From positions 1 to 54,662 of the IMG/VR virus record IMGVR_UViG_3300043425_000063: 54,662 nucleotides of DNA. The stretch is one strand, 5' to 3'. A program made the position numbers and the translations under genes. The notes beneath the pieces were generated by a model that was given only the letters and a program-made list of their open reading frames with translations, did not search any database and was not told the origin of the DNA. This stretch comes from a virus. Positions 8,632-16,480 of this stretch are shown here, piece after piece; position 1 is the first letter of the stretch; every line of letters starts with the position of its first letter.

Positions 8632-8791
8632 TTTCAGCCTCCTTGACGGCTTGCGTCTGGTCGATAACAGGGGGTAATTCAGCCTCAACTAACTCAGGTT
8701 CAATAACCAACACGCACCCCTCAGGCACAGTTTCACAGCGCATTAACGAGCCGTTCGGAAACATAACGAGGGGCTGACGTTTATCAGACAT
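8609..8791 (-). CDS. Small hypothetical protein, 60 aa
   Basis: The product is 60 aa: MSDKRQPLVMFPNGSLMRCE..., then an acidic Pro/Glu-rich C-terminus. The start ATG 8791 lies inside the end of the preceding gene (overlap 8784-8791), and its 3' end overlaps the XhlA-like gene. That packing supports it as a real coupled cistron. No function is recognised. Confidence 0.45.
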   Translation of the reverse strand: MSDKRQPLVMFPNGSLMRCETVPEGCVLVIEPELVEAELPPVIDQTQAVKEAENANGQRT

Positions 8792-9101
8792 TTGTGTTGG
8801 TCTCGTTTTGCATTGCTTGTGCTGTATCTAATGCCGCAGCAGCCGCAACAACTTCAGCATGGCGTTCGGCAGCAGTCTTTACCCAACCGCGTTGAAAGGC
8901 TAGTTCGACCATTGCATCTTTACTACTAGGAATTGCGGTGTTGGTTTCAAGGCATTTTTGTACAGTAACTGCAACAATTTCATCAATAGCAGCCGCACAA
9001 CGATGATGAACTGCGTGTTGAATCCAATCGTTCTGGCTAACCGCAGCAAACGACAACGCCATATCTTCAGCCGAAGAAAGCGTAATTTGATAATTAGACA
9101 T
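8784..9101 (-). CDS. Hypothetical protein, 105 aa, downstream of tail fibre
   Basis: The product is 105 aa, mostly helical. Two hydrophobic Ala-rich helices (MALSFAAVSQNDWIQHAVHHRCAAAIDE and a C-terminal EVVAAAAALDTAQAM) flank a conserved-looking ELAFQRGWVKTAAER. It lies directly behind the second tail fibre, which hints at a fibre-associated or assembly role, but no family can be named. Confidence 0.5.
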   Translation of the reverse strand: MSNYQITLSSAEDMALSFAAVSQNDWIQHAVHHRCAAAIDEIVAVTVQKCLETNTAIPSSKDAMVELAFQRGWVKTAAERHAEVVAAAAALDTAQAMQNETNTNV

Positions 9102-9116
9102 TTATGTTCCTTTCTT

Positions 9117-10049
9117 TTACCCGAGAAGATACCCACAAAAAAACCAGTACCCAGAATTTAAGTTTCCGTACTGCACATATATACGCGCTGTATCACTAGC
9201 AGCCATATCCATGACCACAGTTAACCCTACATGCTGGTAGTCGCTAACACCCCCATGATAGAAATACGCGCTTGGATATGCCCCACCATTTTTTTCAACC
9301 CAAAGATACGTACTGTTTCCAGCATATGTAAGCCCGCCGCAGTTGAATACATATTTACCAGCGACAGGAGCAGTAAAAGTACCTGTTGAATAATGACTGC
9401 CTACGTCATATACTTCGCTATCAAAGTTAAACACTGTGCCGGGGGTGTTAATTCTAGTATTTGCCCCCGTCCACTGTGCGTAAAAAGCAGGCTGCAACGC
9501 TTTTGTTACCCGTCCCGACCCATCAATTGCCATTAGGTTGGTTGTATTATTATTCCGAAAAGCCATACCGCCAGCACCGAGTTGGCGGATTTCCGAATAG
9601 TAAGTGCCATCATAAGCAAGCCGTAGTGAACGGTCTGCTTCACTAGAACTACTCTGTGCATGTAGCGCAGTAACCGGAGTCACACCAGAACCAACAGCCA
9701 ATTTACCTGTCAACGTACCACCAGTCAGTGGCAGATACTCGTTAGCATTTGCTTTTTCGTTGAACAGTGCAGCCGTTGGGCGCAACTCAAAACGGTCGTT
9801 GGTGCTGAAGGCTCGGGCTGTCGTGTTGTCTTGCGCACGCACGACCGTCATTGTGTCGGTCGAACGAGCCGTGACCTTGACAATCTCAAGATTGTTGGTT
9901 GTATCAATCAGCGTGGCGTAGAAGTAGTCACCAGCACTGAGCGTCGGGAACCGTGCACCCTCACCCGCATTAAGGACGATTGTGGTTGAACTGCTAGTGA
10001 TACCAGCGTTCAGTGTGCCAAAGGCGTTATTGGTGACTTTTAATCCCAT
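9117..10049 (-). CDS. Tail fibre B with shared N-terminus and C1q-like C-terminal domain
   Basis: The product is 310 aa. Residues 1-90 are clearly homologous to the N-terminus of the 341-aa fibre (11021-12046): both have G.GARFP.LSAGDYF.ATLID and later NLEIVK.TARSTD and TTARAFS..DR.ELR. A middle region of GGTLTGKL type (common in fibre shafts) follows. The last 130 residues (GTVFNFDSEVYDVGSHYS, then TFTAPVAGKYVFN, and later ARIYVQYGN) read like a C1q/TNF-type trimeric jelly roll. The common N-terminus probably docks on the same virion site, and the C-terminus binds the receptor. Confidence 0.72.
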   Translation of the reverse strand: MGLKVTNNAFGTLNAGITSSSTTIVLNAGEGARFPTLSAGDYFYATLIDTTNNLEIVKVTARSTDTMTVVRAQDNTTARAFSTNDRFELRPTAALFNEKANANEYLPLTGGTLTGKLAVGSGVTPVTALHAQSSSSEADRSLRLAYDGTYYSEIRQLGAGGMAFRNNNTTNLMAIDGSGRVTKALQPAFYAQWTGANTRINTPGTVFNFDSEVYDVGSHYSTGTFTAPVAGKYVFNCGGLTYAGNSTYLWVEKNGGAYPSAYFYHGGVSDYQHVGLTVVMDMAASDTARIYVQYGNLNSGYWFFCGYLLG

Positions 10050-10071
10050 GTTTAACTCCAGTTAAGGGTAT

Positions 10072-10617
10072 TCATCGTGCTTCTACCCAGCCAGTGATGA
10101 TGTACTTATCACCTGACAGCGGCGGGTTTCCTCTGTGTACATGTGTAAACTGGCAAGGAAACACAACCATTGTTCCCTTTACCGGGGCTACCCGCAATGA
10201 CTGATATAGAAACTCTGTTTCCCCTCCTTGTTCAACAGTGTTCAAATAAATTGTCCACGCAAGTACGCGGCGAGTAAACGGTGCACCACCTGCCTCGCAA
10301 TGCCACTCATGGTAGCCCTCTGACATTTGCGTTTTTTGAAATCGCCAATCGGTGTAATCTAGTTTGAAGTGAGTAGTCCCACGAAAAGACGCTAAGTAGT
10401 CCTCAATTGAAACATTCAAACCACCACTCAAATGCTGCACTACTTGGTCAGCAACTTTTAAGTCGCTAACAGAAAAACCTTTATCTTCTTTGAATCGGTC
10501 ATTACGGGTAAACCCTAATCCATTAGCCATCATGGCTTCCCCCCACGAAACAAGTTCGTCGCACGCTTCATCAGAAAGCGCGTTAGGTTGGATACCAATA
10601 AACTGCGTAATGTTCAT
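10072..10617 (-). CDS. 2-oxoglutarate/Fe(II)-dependent oxygenase, prolyl-4-hydroxylase type
   Basis: The product is 181 aa. The iron ligands appear as H106-x-E108 (in EWHCEAGG) and a distal His in THVHRGNPP (H161), with K171 (DKYIITGW) as the likely 2OG-carboxylate ligand. The intervening RVLAWTIYLN and GGETEFLYQ strands are typical of the double-stranded beta-helix. Phage versions of this family are known from marine viruses. The gene is wedged between a tail-assembly chaperone and tail fibre B, and its start overlaps the chaperone stop (TAATG). A virion-protein or host substrate is therefore plausible but unproven. Confidence 0.8.
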   Translation of the reverse strand: MNITQFIGIQPNALSDEACDELVSWGEAMMANGLGFTRNDRFKEDKGFSVSDLKVADQVVQHLSGGLNVSIEDYLASFRGTTHFKLDYTDWRFQKTQMSEGYHEWHCEAGGAPFTRRVLAWTIYLNTVEQGGETEFLYQSLRVAPVKGTMVVFPCQFTHVHRGNPPLSGDKYIITGWVEAR

Positions 10618-11009
10618 TATGGTTTTACCGGAAAAACTACGTTCACAAAAGTAATGCCATCCTCGGCAAACGCAACATTAGGATAGTCATTTGGCAAATC
10701 ACGTAACGCTTGGCGGTATGCTTCTTGCGCAGGCGTTATGGTACGGTCAGATGCTGCCCACCAATCGGTTTCAGCCAGCATCCAATCGCGCACAATACGC
10801 AGACAATTAAGTGCCTCGTTCTGTACTAACTCATTATAGGTCGCCATTACTTCGGCCTCAGACGGGGCTGTTGCCGGATTGTCAAACACAATGTCTTTAT
10901 AGGTCTGCCCCGGAAAAATAGGGCCAGCAGGAGCATTAAGTTTGGAAAGGGCAGACGACAGTGTAATTAACTGTCTGATTGAAAATCCTTCTCGGCTAAC
11001 TGCTTTCAT
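10617..11009 (-). CDS. Phage tail assembly chaperone-like protein
   Basis: The product is 130 aa from ATG 11009, preceded by GGAG at a 6-nt spacing; an in-frame ATG four codons earlier (11021) overlaps the fibre stop. The core segment R..RDWMLAETDWWAASD, then ITPAQEAYRQALRDLP, is the hallmark of the phage tail assembly chaperone (APC-type) family, which helps fibre folding or attachment. It lies directly after fibre A and before the oxygenase and fibre B, the expected place for a fibre chaperone. Confidence 0.72.
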   Translation of the reverse strand: MKAVSREGFSIRQLITLSSALSKLNAPAGPIFPGQTYKDIVFDNPATAPSEAEVMATYNELVQNEALNCLRIVRDWMLAETDWWAASDRTITPAQEAYRQALRDLPNDYPNVAFAEDGITFVNVVFPVKP

Positions 11010-11020
11010 CGTTATCTCCA

Positions 11021-12046
11021 TTATGAAACAAGTGTGTTAGACATCTTGGCTACTTCCAACACTGTAAAAGTAGAGTCGGATTCAACAGAGTAAAGTTGTG
11101 AAGCCGTAACTGTACGGTTATGGTACATAGTAGTTGAACTATGCGCCCAGTATCTAACTTTTAATGTTTGCGGAGAAGTAGACCAAACAGGTACAATACA
11201 CATACTATTCCACTGTTGGCTGATACTTGCGTTACCTTCATAAGCCGCCCATGCTTGGTAAAAACCAGCAGCAGGGCTGTTGCGCGGCGCACGAGCAACA
11301 TTACTGCTATCTGTAACTTGCCACTGAAACACCATACCGTTATTTGATACCTGAAATTCACACAGAAAAATAAAAAAGTTATCTGTCGATTTTGGCGTTA
11401 TGGCAATCGACATATTGGGATAGTCAGTTGTAGTTGTATTTGTAGAAGTAAAAAAGTTTGACTGCGTAACAGAAAACTGCTGAACAATCTGCCCCAAGTG
11501 ATTCCAATAACCGTTCTGATAAACCTCAGCAATCTTATCTGTTGAGTTGTAACGAACTGCTCCGTTATCTGGTGTACCGGGGCGTTGCGCAGTAGTGCCG
11601 GAAGGCAAATCAAAAAAGTCAACAGCCGTATTGACTTGGCTAGACACAGATGATGGAGGAACAGCACTCCACGATACTGCCGAACCATTAGTAGTCAAAA
11701 ACTTTCCGCTATTACTAGTCTGCGTAGGTACGTTGAAGTTGATGTCTGCTGTATCAACTAGCCCTTGCGCTGTAACACGTAGTTCAATACGGTCACCTGC
11801 GCTAAACGCACGGGCAGTTGTACTTTCTTGCCCACGGGTGACAGTCAGAACGTCAGTACTACGTGCCGTACATTTGACAATTTCCAAGTTATTAGAAGCG
11901 TCAATCAGAGTTGCGAAAAAGTAATCACCAGCACTGAGCGAAGGGAATCGAGCACCTTGCCCGGTGGTGAGCGTAATGCTAGTCACACTGCTGTTGATAC
12001 CAGCAGCGAGAGTAGCAAACGCGCTATTTGCGAATTTAATGCCCAT
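11021..12046 (-). CDS. Tail fibre A, shared N-terminus with fibre B
   Basis: The product is 341 aa. Residues 1-95 form the anchor domain shared with fibre B. A linker with TNGSAVSWSAVPPS and FFDLPSGTTAQRPGTPDNGAVRYNSTDK is typical of phage fibre shafts. A beta-rich C-terminal domain of about 150 residues (FFIFLCEFQVS, then VFQWQVTDSS and LKVRYWAHSS) ends in FTVLEVAKM. This is most likely an adhesin or receptor-binding fibre. The C-terminal domain differs from that of fibre B, so the phage carries two different tips on one kind of anchor. Confidence 0.7.
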   Translation of the reverse strand: MGIKFANSAFATLAAGINSSVTSITLTTGQGARFPSLSAGDYFFATLIDASNNLEIVKCTARSTDVLTVTRGQESTTARAFSAGDRIELRVTAQGLVDTADINFNVPTQTSNSGKFLTTNGSAVSWSAVPPSSVSSQVNTAVDFFDLPSGTTAQRPGTPDNGAVRYNSTDKIAEVYQNGYWNHLGQIVQQFSVTQSNFFTSTNTTTTDYPNMSIAITPKSTDNFFIFLCEFQVSNNGMVFQWQVTDSSNVARAPRNSPAAGFYQAWAAYEGNASISQQWNSMCIVPVWSTSPQTLKVRYWAHSSTTMYHNRTVTASQLYSVESDSTFTVLEVAKMSNTLVS

Positions 12047-12057
12047 TCCCTTACTCC

Positions 12058-12498
12058 TTAGTTAACGGTCACAGTCCAAGTGATGCCAAGCGTATCGGCT
12101 GCGCCTTTGTTGATAACGGAGAACACAGTACGGCAAAGCAGCGTGCCAGCAGAAGAAGCATTGAACAAACCTGCTTCAGTAACAGCACCAGTGCCAGTGC
12201 CTGCTGGGAATGTCGCTACATATGCCACAGCGTTAGCCGTCACAGTAGTCGAGGTCAAAGCAACACGACCAAGTTCAGTACCAAGCGTAGTATCGCCAAC
12301 GGCAGCAGCCGTAGTACCAGAACCAATAGCCATGTGCGTCATTGCAGTTGCAGTAGCGTCCTTCATGCGTGAAGCAATGAAGTTCTTACCTACGGTAACC
12401 ACAAGGTTAGGAACGACGACCTCTTGGGTCACGTTGCCTTCGGGGTTAGTGACAGTGATACGCAGTTCACCAGTCATTTTGATTGAGTCTTGAAGCAT
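12058..12498 (-). CDS. Tail-associated structural protein, 146 aa
   Basis: The product is 146 aa. A beta-rich N-terminus (GELRITVTNPEGNVTQEV) is followed by MTHMAIGSGTTAAAVGDTTL, ELGRVALTST and EAGLFNASSAGTLLCRTVF. This HMAIG-GT...E.gR-lt...EaGlFna...G.ml.R pattern recurs in a small structural protein near tail fibres in many phages. It lies between the repeat protein and tail fibre A. A baseplate or fibre-base role is inferred. Confidence 0.55.
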   Translation of the reverse strand: MLQDSIKMTGELRITVTNPEGNVTQEVVVPNLVVTVGKNFIASRMKDATATAMTHMAIGSGTTAAAVGDTTLGTELGRVALTSTTVTANAVAYVATFPAGTGTGAVTEAGLFNASSAGTLLCRTVFSVINKGAADTLGITWTVTVN

Positions 12499-12508
12499 GA
12501 TTCACTCC

Positions 12509-13906
12509 TTATAAAATCGGGGTTTCGTTCAATTTGTATCCACCAACTGAGCGGTCAGGCGCATCGGTATAGTGGAAGTTTACAACTAATCCTGCACCAC
12601 TGGTATCTGCGTAGGTGATAAATTCTCCGCCAATGAGCGGAGCCACCATCAACAGTCCGGGGCCACCTATCAACCCAGTGTAGTTCTCATAAGCAAACGA
12701 CTCTGTACTCTGATTCCAGATATAACTGGAGTTCAAAAGACTGTCGGCTTCTCCTAGCACTGCTGTATAGTCCGGGCGTAAAGCATAAAAACGATGCTGT
12801 ACAAACCCACTACCATCACTCATTGATACATAGTCAGGGTAGAAAGCAGTAGTTTGCCCGAGAATTAACTCTGTAACAATAGCATCTGTAATAGACGCTG
12901 TTTCAGTCAGAATCTTGGTAAATGCAAATGTGTTGACTGCATCGGAAGCAGAGACCGTATCTGTTACATCAGGACGAGTAAAGTCTTTTACCATCACCTC
13001 AGCAACTGTTACTGGGTCAGGGTCAGCATCAGCATCGGTTACATCGTAGTCAAACTCATATGCAGGGGTTTTTGCGATGAAGTCTGTCATCTCAACAGAA
13101 TCAGCAAAGACAGTCGTAACAGAGGAACTTACTGCCTCAGTAATAGTTACTACATCATTAGGGTTTACACCTATATCAAACGCATTGAGTACATCTGTAC
13201 TTGTAATCGAATCAGTCTTACCCAGCCCCGGCTCTCTGTATGAGTCATCCGTTGCTGCTATGGAATCAACAACATCCGGGCGGGTAAGTTCTTTAGCCGC
13301 TGCATCTGTGATAGACGCAGAATCAGCAACAACTTTGTCTGTGTTAAATTCATTTACTACGTCAGTAGCAGCAGCCGTATCAGTCAGTGACTTACCAACA
13401 TCTTTTGTGTTGATTGCTTCAGTAGAAGTAACTGAATCCGATGACACCTGCTCAATATCTTTTACATCAGTATCAGTTGCAGCAACCGTATCAGTTAGGG
13501 GTTTCCCTACCTCTTTTGCATCAGTGTCTGCGATATTGATTGGGTCTGGGTCAACATCAGGGTCGCCCGGGTCAAAGTCGATGTTCCCATAGAACATCTT
13601 ATTGATTACATCAGTGACTGTTACAGAGTCAGAAATGTCTTTGCTAACCGTAAGAACTACATCATCAGTAGCCGTTACTACCTCAATTGAAACTCGGTCA
13701 ATGGCAAATGCCCGGAAGTCGGACATTGTGACTGTCTGCTCCTCAAGAATATTCTGAGGTACAACAAAGACGCTGGCTGCAATAACAGGGGTAGCAACAG
13801 GAGAAGCCGAGATGCTATGTGTCGAGACGGCAGCAAGCGGCACTGGGGCAGCAAGAGCCGCCGTCAGTACAGTTGTTGCTATCGCGCCGACACGAACCAC
13901 TGGCAT
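12509..13906 (-). CDS. Repeat-rich virion protein with DS-T-TD repeats, possible adhesin
   Basis: The product is 465 aa. After a hydrophobic N-terminus (about residues 8-50, VLTAALAAPVPLAAV), residues of about 60-350 are made of imperfect repeats of 20-25 residues built around DSVT.TD or DT.AATD, with KE.GK or FDIG spacers. They are strongly acidic (Asp/Thr/Ser/Val). The last 110 residues form a non-repetitive beta-rich domain ending in VGGYKLNETPIL. Its start shares a base with the upstream stop (TAATG). Such extended acidic repeats suggest a Ca-binding fibre or decoration, but the repeat family is not named here. Confidence 0.55.
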   Translation of the reverse strand: MPVVRVGAIATTVLTAALAAPVPLAAVSTHSISASPVATPVIAASVFVVPQNILEEQTVTMSDFRAFAIDRVSIEVVTATDDVVLTVSKDISDSVTVTDVINKMFYGNIDFDPGDPDVDPDPINIADTDAKEVGKPLTDTVAATDTDVKDIEQVSSDSVTSTEAINTKDVGKSLTDTAAATDVVNEFNTDKVVADSASITDAAAKELTRPDVVDSIAATDDSYREPGLGKTDSITSTDVLNAFDIGVNPNDVVTITEAVSSSVTTVFADSVEMTDFIAKTPAYEFDYDVTDADADPDPVTVAEVMVKDFTRPDVTDTVSASDAVNTFAFTKILTETASITDAIVTELILGQTTAFYPDYVSMSDGSGFVQHRFYALRPDYTAVLGEADSLLNSSYIWNQSTESFAYENYTGLIGGPGLLMVAPLIGGEFITYADTSGAGLVVNFHYTDAPDRSVGGYKLNETPIL

Positions 13907-14241
13907 TAGAAGTTCTCCCTCACAGTGAAGCGCATTACGTCAAACACAGTCTGGAGTTCACCATTGAAGTTAATGACAATCTCACCTTCATAAGTTCCAG
14001 CAGCAACGTCGAGTACGCCGCCCACAAAACTAAACTGTACCTGCCCGGTAGTACCGCCGCTCAACTTACTGCAACTTATTGTGCTAAGCACAGTAGTTGT
14101 CCCAGCCTGACGGAACTTTACAGAAACGGTCGTTGTACCAAGGGATAGGTCAATCGGATTGCCAGTGACATCATCGGTCAGCGTCACAACAATGACTGGC
14201 CTTTCGTCGCCTTTTACTAAACGGATGACATCAAGAGCCAT
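13906..14241 (-). CDS. Tail-associated beta protein, BppU N-terminal-like
   Basis: The product is 111 aa: MALDVIRLVKGDERPVIVVTL, then VSVKFRQAGTTTVLSTI, then a GTYEGEIVINFNG strand and a closing DVMRFTVRENF. The KGD..p.i...L.d..g.piDLsg...v.f.......G.Y..e..v.f.dG layout resembles the N-terminal domain of phage baseplate upper proteins (BppU). It lies just behind the head-tail adaptors and before the repeat protein. A role as a small tail or baseplate adaptor is inferred. Confidence 0.55.
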   Translation of the reverse strand: MALDVIRLVKGDERPVIVVTLTDDVTGNPIDLSLGTTTVSVKFRQAGTTTVLSTISCSKLSGGTTGQVQFSFVGGVLDVAAGTYEGEIVINFNGELQTVFDVMRFTVRENF

Positions 14242-14248
14242 AGTTGCC

Positions 14249-14902
14249 TCACGCTAAAGGGCGCATTTGAACCGTCATCGACGCTCTAGCGTTTCCGATG
14301 TTGGCCCGTGCTCTGCGCTCGGTTATTTTGGAAAGATACTGCTTGGCATGATACGTCGCCAACTCACGGTCACTCCAGTTTTTATTGGGCATGACGAGTA
14401 AATGTTGCAGTGCACCGTGCATGATGACATTCTCAAGGTCATCAAATACAGATTTGTCCATTCCAGACGCTGTACGCAGCGGCTTTAAGACAACAACCAT
14501 CTTGAGGTCATATGCCACATTGGCATCAGGCATCGGGGCTACTACAAAGTTGTCAGGGTCTAGTTGGCAGATATATCGCGGACTCGACCGTTGGTCGGTG
14601 GCAAAGTCAGGCCAGTTAGGGTATCGGTTATACAACTGCTCTAGCGTCAAAGACTCAAGCGGTGAGCCGTTTACTGCCGCTGTAAGAAAAGCATGGACTT
14701 CGGTCTGAAGTGGGTTCGAGTACGGATACTCATACACGCCCGGAGTTAGCCGAGTGACAGGCTGCTCATATCGCCACGCCAGCGTGCGCTCGCACGACTC
14801 AATCGCTGAATCACGAACATGTTGCTCAATGATAGGCTGAGGACACCCCGGCACACTAGGAGCCAAGCGTGTAACGAGGGACATAAATGTGCGAGTACTC
14901 AT
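14249..14902 (-). CDS. Head-tail adaptor/connector protein 2
   Basis: The product is 217 aa and mostly helical. An N-terminal segment (FMSLVTRLAPSVPGCPQPIIEQHVRDSAIESCERTLAW) is typical of podovirus tail-tube or adaptor proteins that bind the portal ring. The C-terminal half (DVFDDLENVIMHGALQHLLV, YHAKQYLSKITERRA) is a long helical region. It overlaps the preceding adaptor gene by 4 nt (ATGA). Confidence 0.6.
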   Translation of the reverse strand: MSTRTFMSLVTRLAPSVPGCPQPIIEQHVRDSAIESCERTLAWRYEQPVTRLTPGVYEYPYSNPLQTEVHAFLTAAVNGSPLESLTLEQLYNRYPNWPDFATDQRSSPRYICQLDPDNFVVAPMPDANVAYDLKMVVVLKPLRTASGMDKSVFDDLENVIMHGALQHLLVMPNKNWSDRELATYHAKQYLSKITERRARANIGNARASMTVQMRPLA

Positions 14903-15549
14903 GATGCAATCACTTGGTCTTTAGGTAATCCGGCTTCTTCGGTATCCGTGATTGCCCTAGCCTGTGCGCTGACGCCCAGAGCCTGTGTAAATGACTGTTG
15001 GAATAGTTGGGCACGGTTAGAGTTCACATGCTCATTGTCCACAGATTCAGCCAAAAATACAGTCCCATCAACAACTACTGGGAAAAACGCATCTGGTAGT
15101 AGTCCTACGGTTTGCGCACCCGTATAGTTGGGCGGAGTCTGACAATACTCACCAATCAATACCTGCGCGGCAGGGGCTTTCGGATAGATGAAAAACTTGT
15201 TGGGATTACGAACATGTCGCATCCAGTTTACAGTTGGGCCTGCTGGGTCATTCATCCAGCCGGGGTAGGTTTGGTCAAGGGTTGTGCGGTCAACTTCAGT
15301 TACGCCATCACCATCCTTGATTTGAAAAATTTCAATAATACGGACAGAATCCGCAGGTGGAGATTGCAACACCTGCCCCGCTACACAGGTAATCTCACCG
15401 ATATAGGCAAAGAGGTCAGGACGCAACACAGCCATCCGCTTAAGCGTTTGGTTGGCAAAGCCTAGCAGCACCGCATCGCTGTAACGCTGCGGGGCATTAA
15501 GGTCTTGTAGGAGGCGTCTGGCCTCAGTGACTACATCGTTAAGAATCAT
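14899..15549 (-). CDS. Head-tail adaptor/connector protein 1
   Basis: The product is 216 aa. An N-terminal helix (VVTEARRLLQDLNAPQRYSDAVLLGFANQTLKRMAVLRPDLF) is followed by a beta domain (VLQSPPADSVRIIEIFQI, KFFIYPKAPA) and a C-terminal helix (NRAQLFQQSFTQALGVS). This is the architecture of gp6/gp11-type podovirus adaptor proteins (compare DUF6682-type families). It lies downstream of coat and decoration genes and is coupled to the second adaptor. Confidence 0.62.
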   Translation of the reverse strand: MILNDVVTEARRLLQDLNAPQRYSDAVLLGFANQTLKRMAVLRPDLFAYIGEITCVAGQVLQSPPADSVRIIEIFQIKDGDGVTEVDRTTLDQTYPGWMNDPAGPTVNWMRHVRNPNKFFIYPKAPAAQVLIGEYCQTPPNYTGAQTVGLLPDAFFPVVVDGTVFLAESVDNEHVNSNRAQLFQQSFTQALGVSAQARAITDTEEAGLPKDQVIAS

Positions 15550-15785
15550 TCTGGTAAACCCCTAGAAGCGTCAGCATTAACGTCATCATTTGTATAAACT
15601 GGCTCAGCAGGAATCTCCTCAACGGGAGTTTCCAACTTCAGGCCAGACTTACGACCTTTTTGTTTCTTAGGGATAAATTTCTCAGGAAAGGCTTCTTCCT
15701 CAGTCACTTCCTCACAAGAAGGATTTGCTGCCAGAATCTCATTCCACTCATACACAAAACCGTTACGGTCTCTTAGGTATCGCAT
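15546..15785 (-). CDS. Small head-region protein, 79 aa
   Basis: The product is 79 aa. An N-terminal MRYLRDRNGFVYEWNEILAANP segment is followed by a Pro/Glu/Lys-rich tail. Proteins beginning with this RYLR...GfvY.W...la.nP pattern are common between coat and adaptor genes of podoviruses. It overlaps the adaptor start by 4 nt. The function is unknown. Confidence 0.5.
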   Translation of the reverse strand: MRYLRDRNGFVYEWNEILAANPSCEEVTEEEAFPEKFIPKKQKGRKSGLKLETPVEEIPAEPVYTNDDVNADASRGLPE

Positions 15786-15794
15786 CCTGCTCTC

Positions 15795-16028
15795 CTATCT
15801 ATATCTAGCCGTCTTCGCTGCTATTTTAGCGGGCTGTTTTACAAATTGTTGACCTTTTGCTTTGCCAGCACGCTTCACTTTTGAAGTCGCAGCATACTCT
15901 GCTGGGGTCAACGCCTTTATTGCCTTCTCTGGCAAATATCGTTCGCCAGTCTTACTGGAGGGCTTACCACTCTTGGTACGCCACTTTTGGTCTGTCCAGT
16001 CTTTGAGGGATTTCTGAGGTGCTTTCAA
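15795..16028 (-). CDS. Small basic protein, DUF5872-like
   Basis: The product is 77 aa and strongly basic. It has KSLKDWTDQKWRTKSGK, TGERYLPEKAIKAL and TPAEYAATSKVKRAGKAKGQQ segments. The pattern matches my recollection of DUF5872, a family seen in phages and large algal viruses; this could not be searched. It is the last of three consecutive small Lys-rich genes downstream of the coat region. Overlap with the previous gene is 4 nt. Confidence 0.55.
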   Translation of the reverse strand: MKAPQKSLKDWTDQKWRTKSGKPSSKTGERYLPEKAIKALTPAEYAATSKVKRAGKAKGQQFVKQPAKIAAKTARYR

Positions 16029-16219
16029 TCTCTGTACCCCCCGCCAGCGGCCTTGTACTTCTTTGCCACTAACTGTGCCTTACGAGCAGACCATTGTCCA
16101 GCGGCTGTACCTTGCACCGCAGCAGCCTTTACTTGCGACACAATACGCTTGCGCAACTCTGGCTTGGTGTAGTTACCAGCCGCGTTGACTTTTGATTTGG
16201 TTTTTGTCTTGGCTACCAT
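16025..16219 (-). CDS. Small basic protein, 64 aa
   Basis: The product is 64 aa, with a Lys/Arg/Ala-rich helix (KPELRKRIVSQVKAAAVQGTAAGQWSARKAQLVAKKYKAAGGGYRD). The high charge suggests nucleic-acid contact or packing inside the virion. It overlaps both neighbouring basic genes by 4-7 nt and is presumably made together with them. Confidence 0.5.
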   Translation of the reverse strand: MVAKTKTKSKVNAAGNYTKPELRKRIVSQVKAAAVQGTAAGQWSARKAQLVAKKYKAAGGGYRD

Positions 16220-16479
16220 TTGACTTTATCCGCCCAGTAAGCCGCAGACATCTTGCCCTTGGCAATGTTCTTCGCATGACGCGCTTTGAAACTCTTTTGT
16301 CGAGCGGTCGGCTGTCTATCGCCAGTCACGCCCTGCTGCCCAAAACGAATCGTCTTAACATCAGTACCAGACTTTGCCACTACAACGTGGCTCTTTGTCG
16401 GGTGTCCCGGTGTGCGCTTCGGTTGGTTGTACCCAGACACGCCAGCGCGTTCGAGTCGTGGGTCTTTTTTAGCAGCCAT
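16213..16479 (-). CDS. Small basic protein, 88 aa
   Basis: The product is 88 aa. A basic N-terminus (KKDPRLERAGVSGYNQPKRTPGHPTKSHVVVAK) is followed by TIRFGQQGV and a conserved-looking end, SFKARHAKNIAKGKMSAAYWADKVKW. That ending is widespread in small phage and algal-virus proteins of unknown role. It is the first of a run of three overlapping basic cistrons. Confidence 0.55.
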   Translation of the reverse strand: MAAKKDPRLERAGVSGYNQPKRTPGHPTKSHVVVAKSGTDVKTIRFGQQGVTGDRQPTARQKSFKARHAKNIAKGKMSAAYWADKVKW

Positions 16480-16480
16480 A

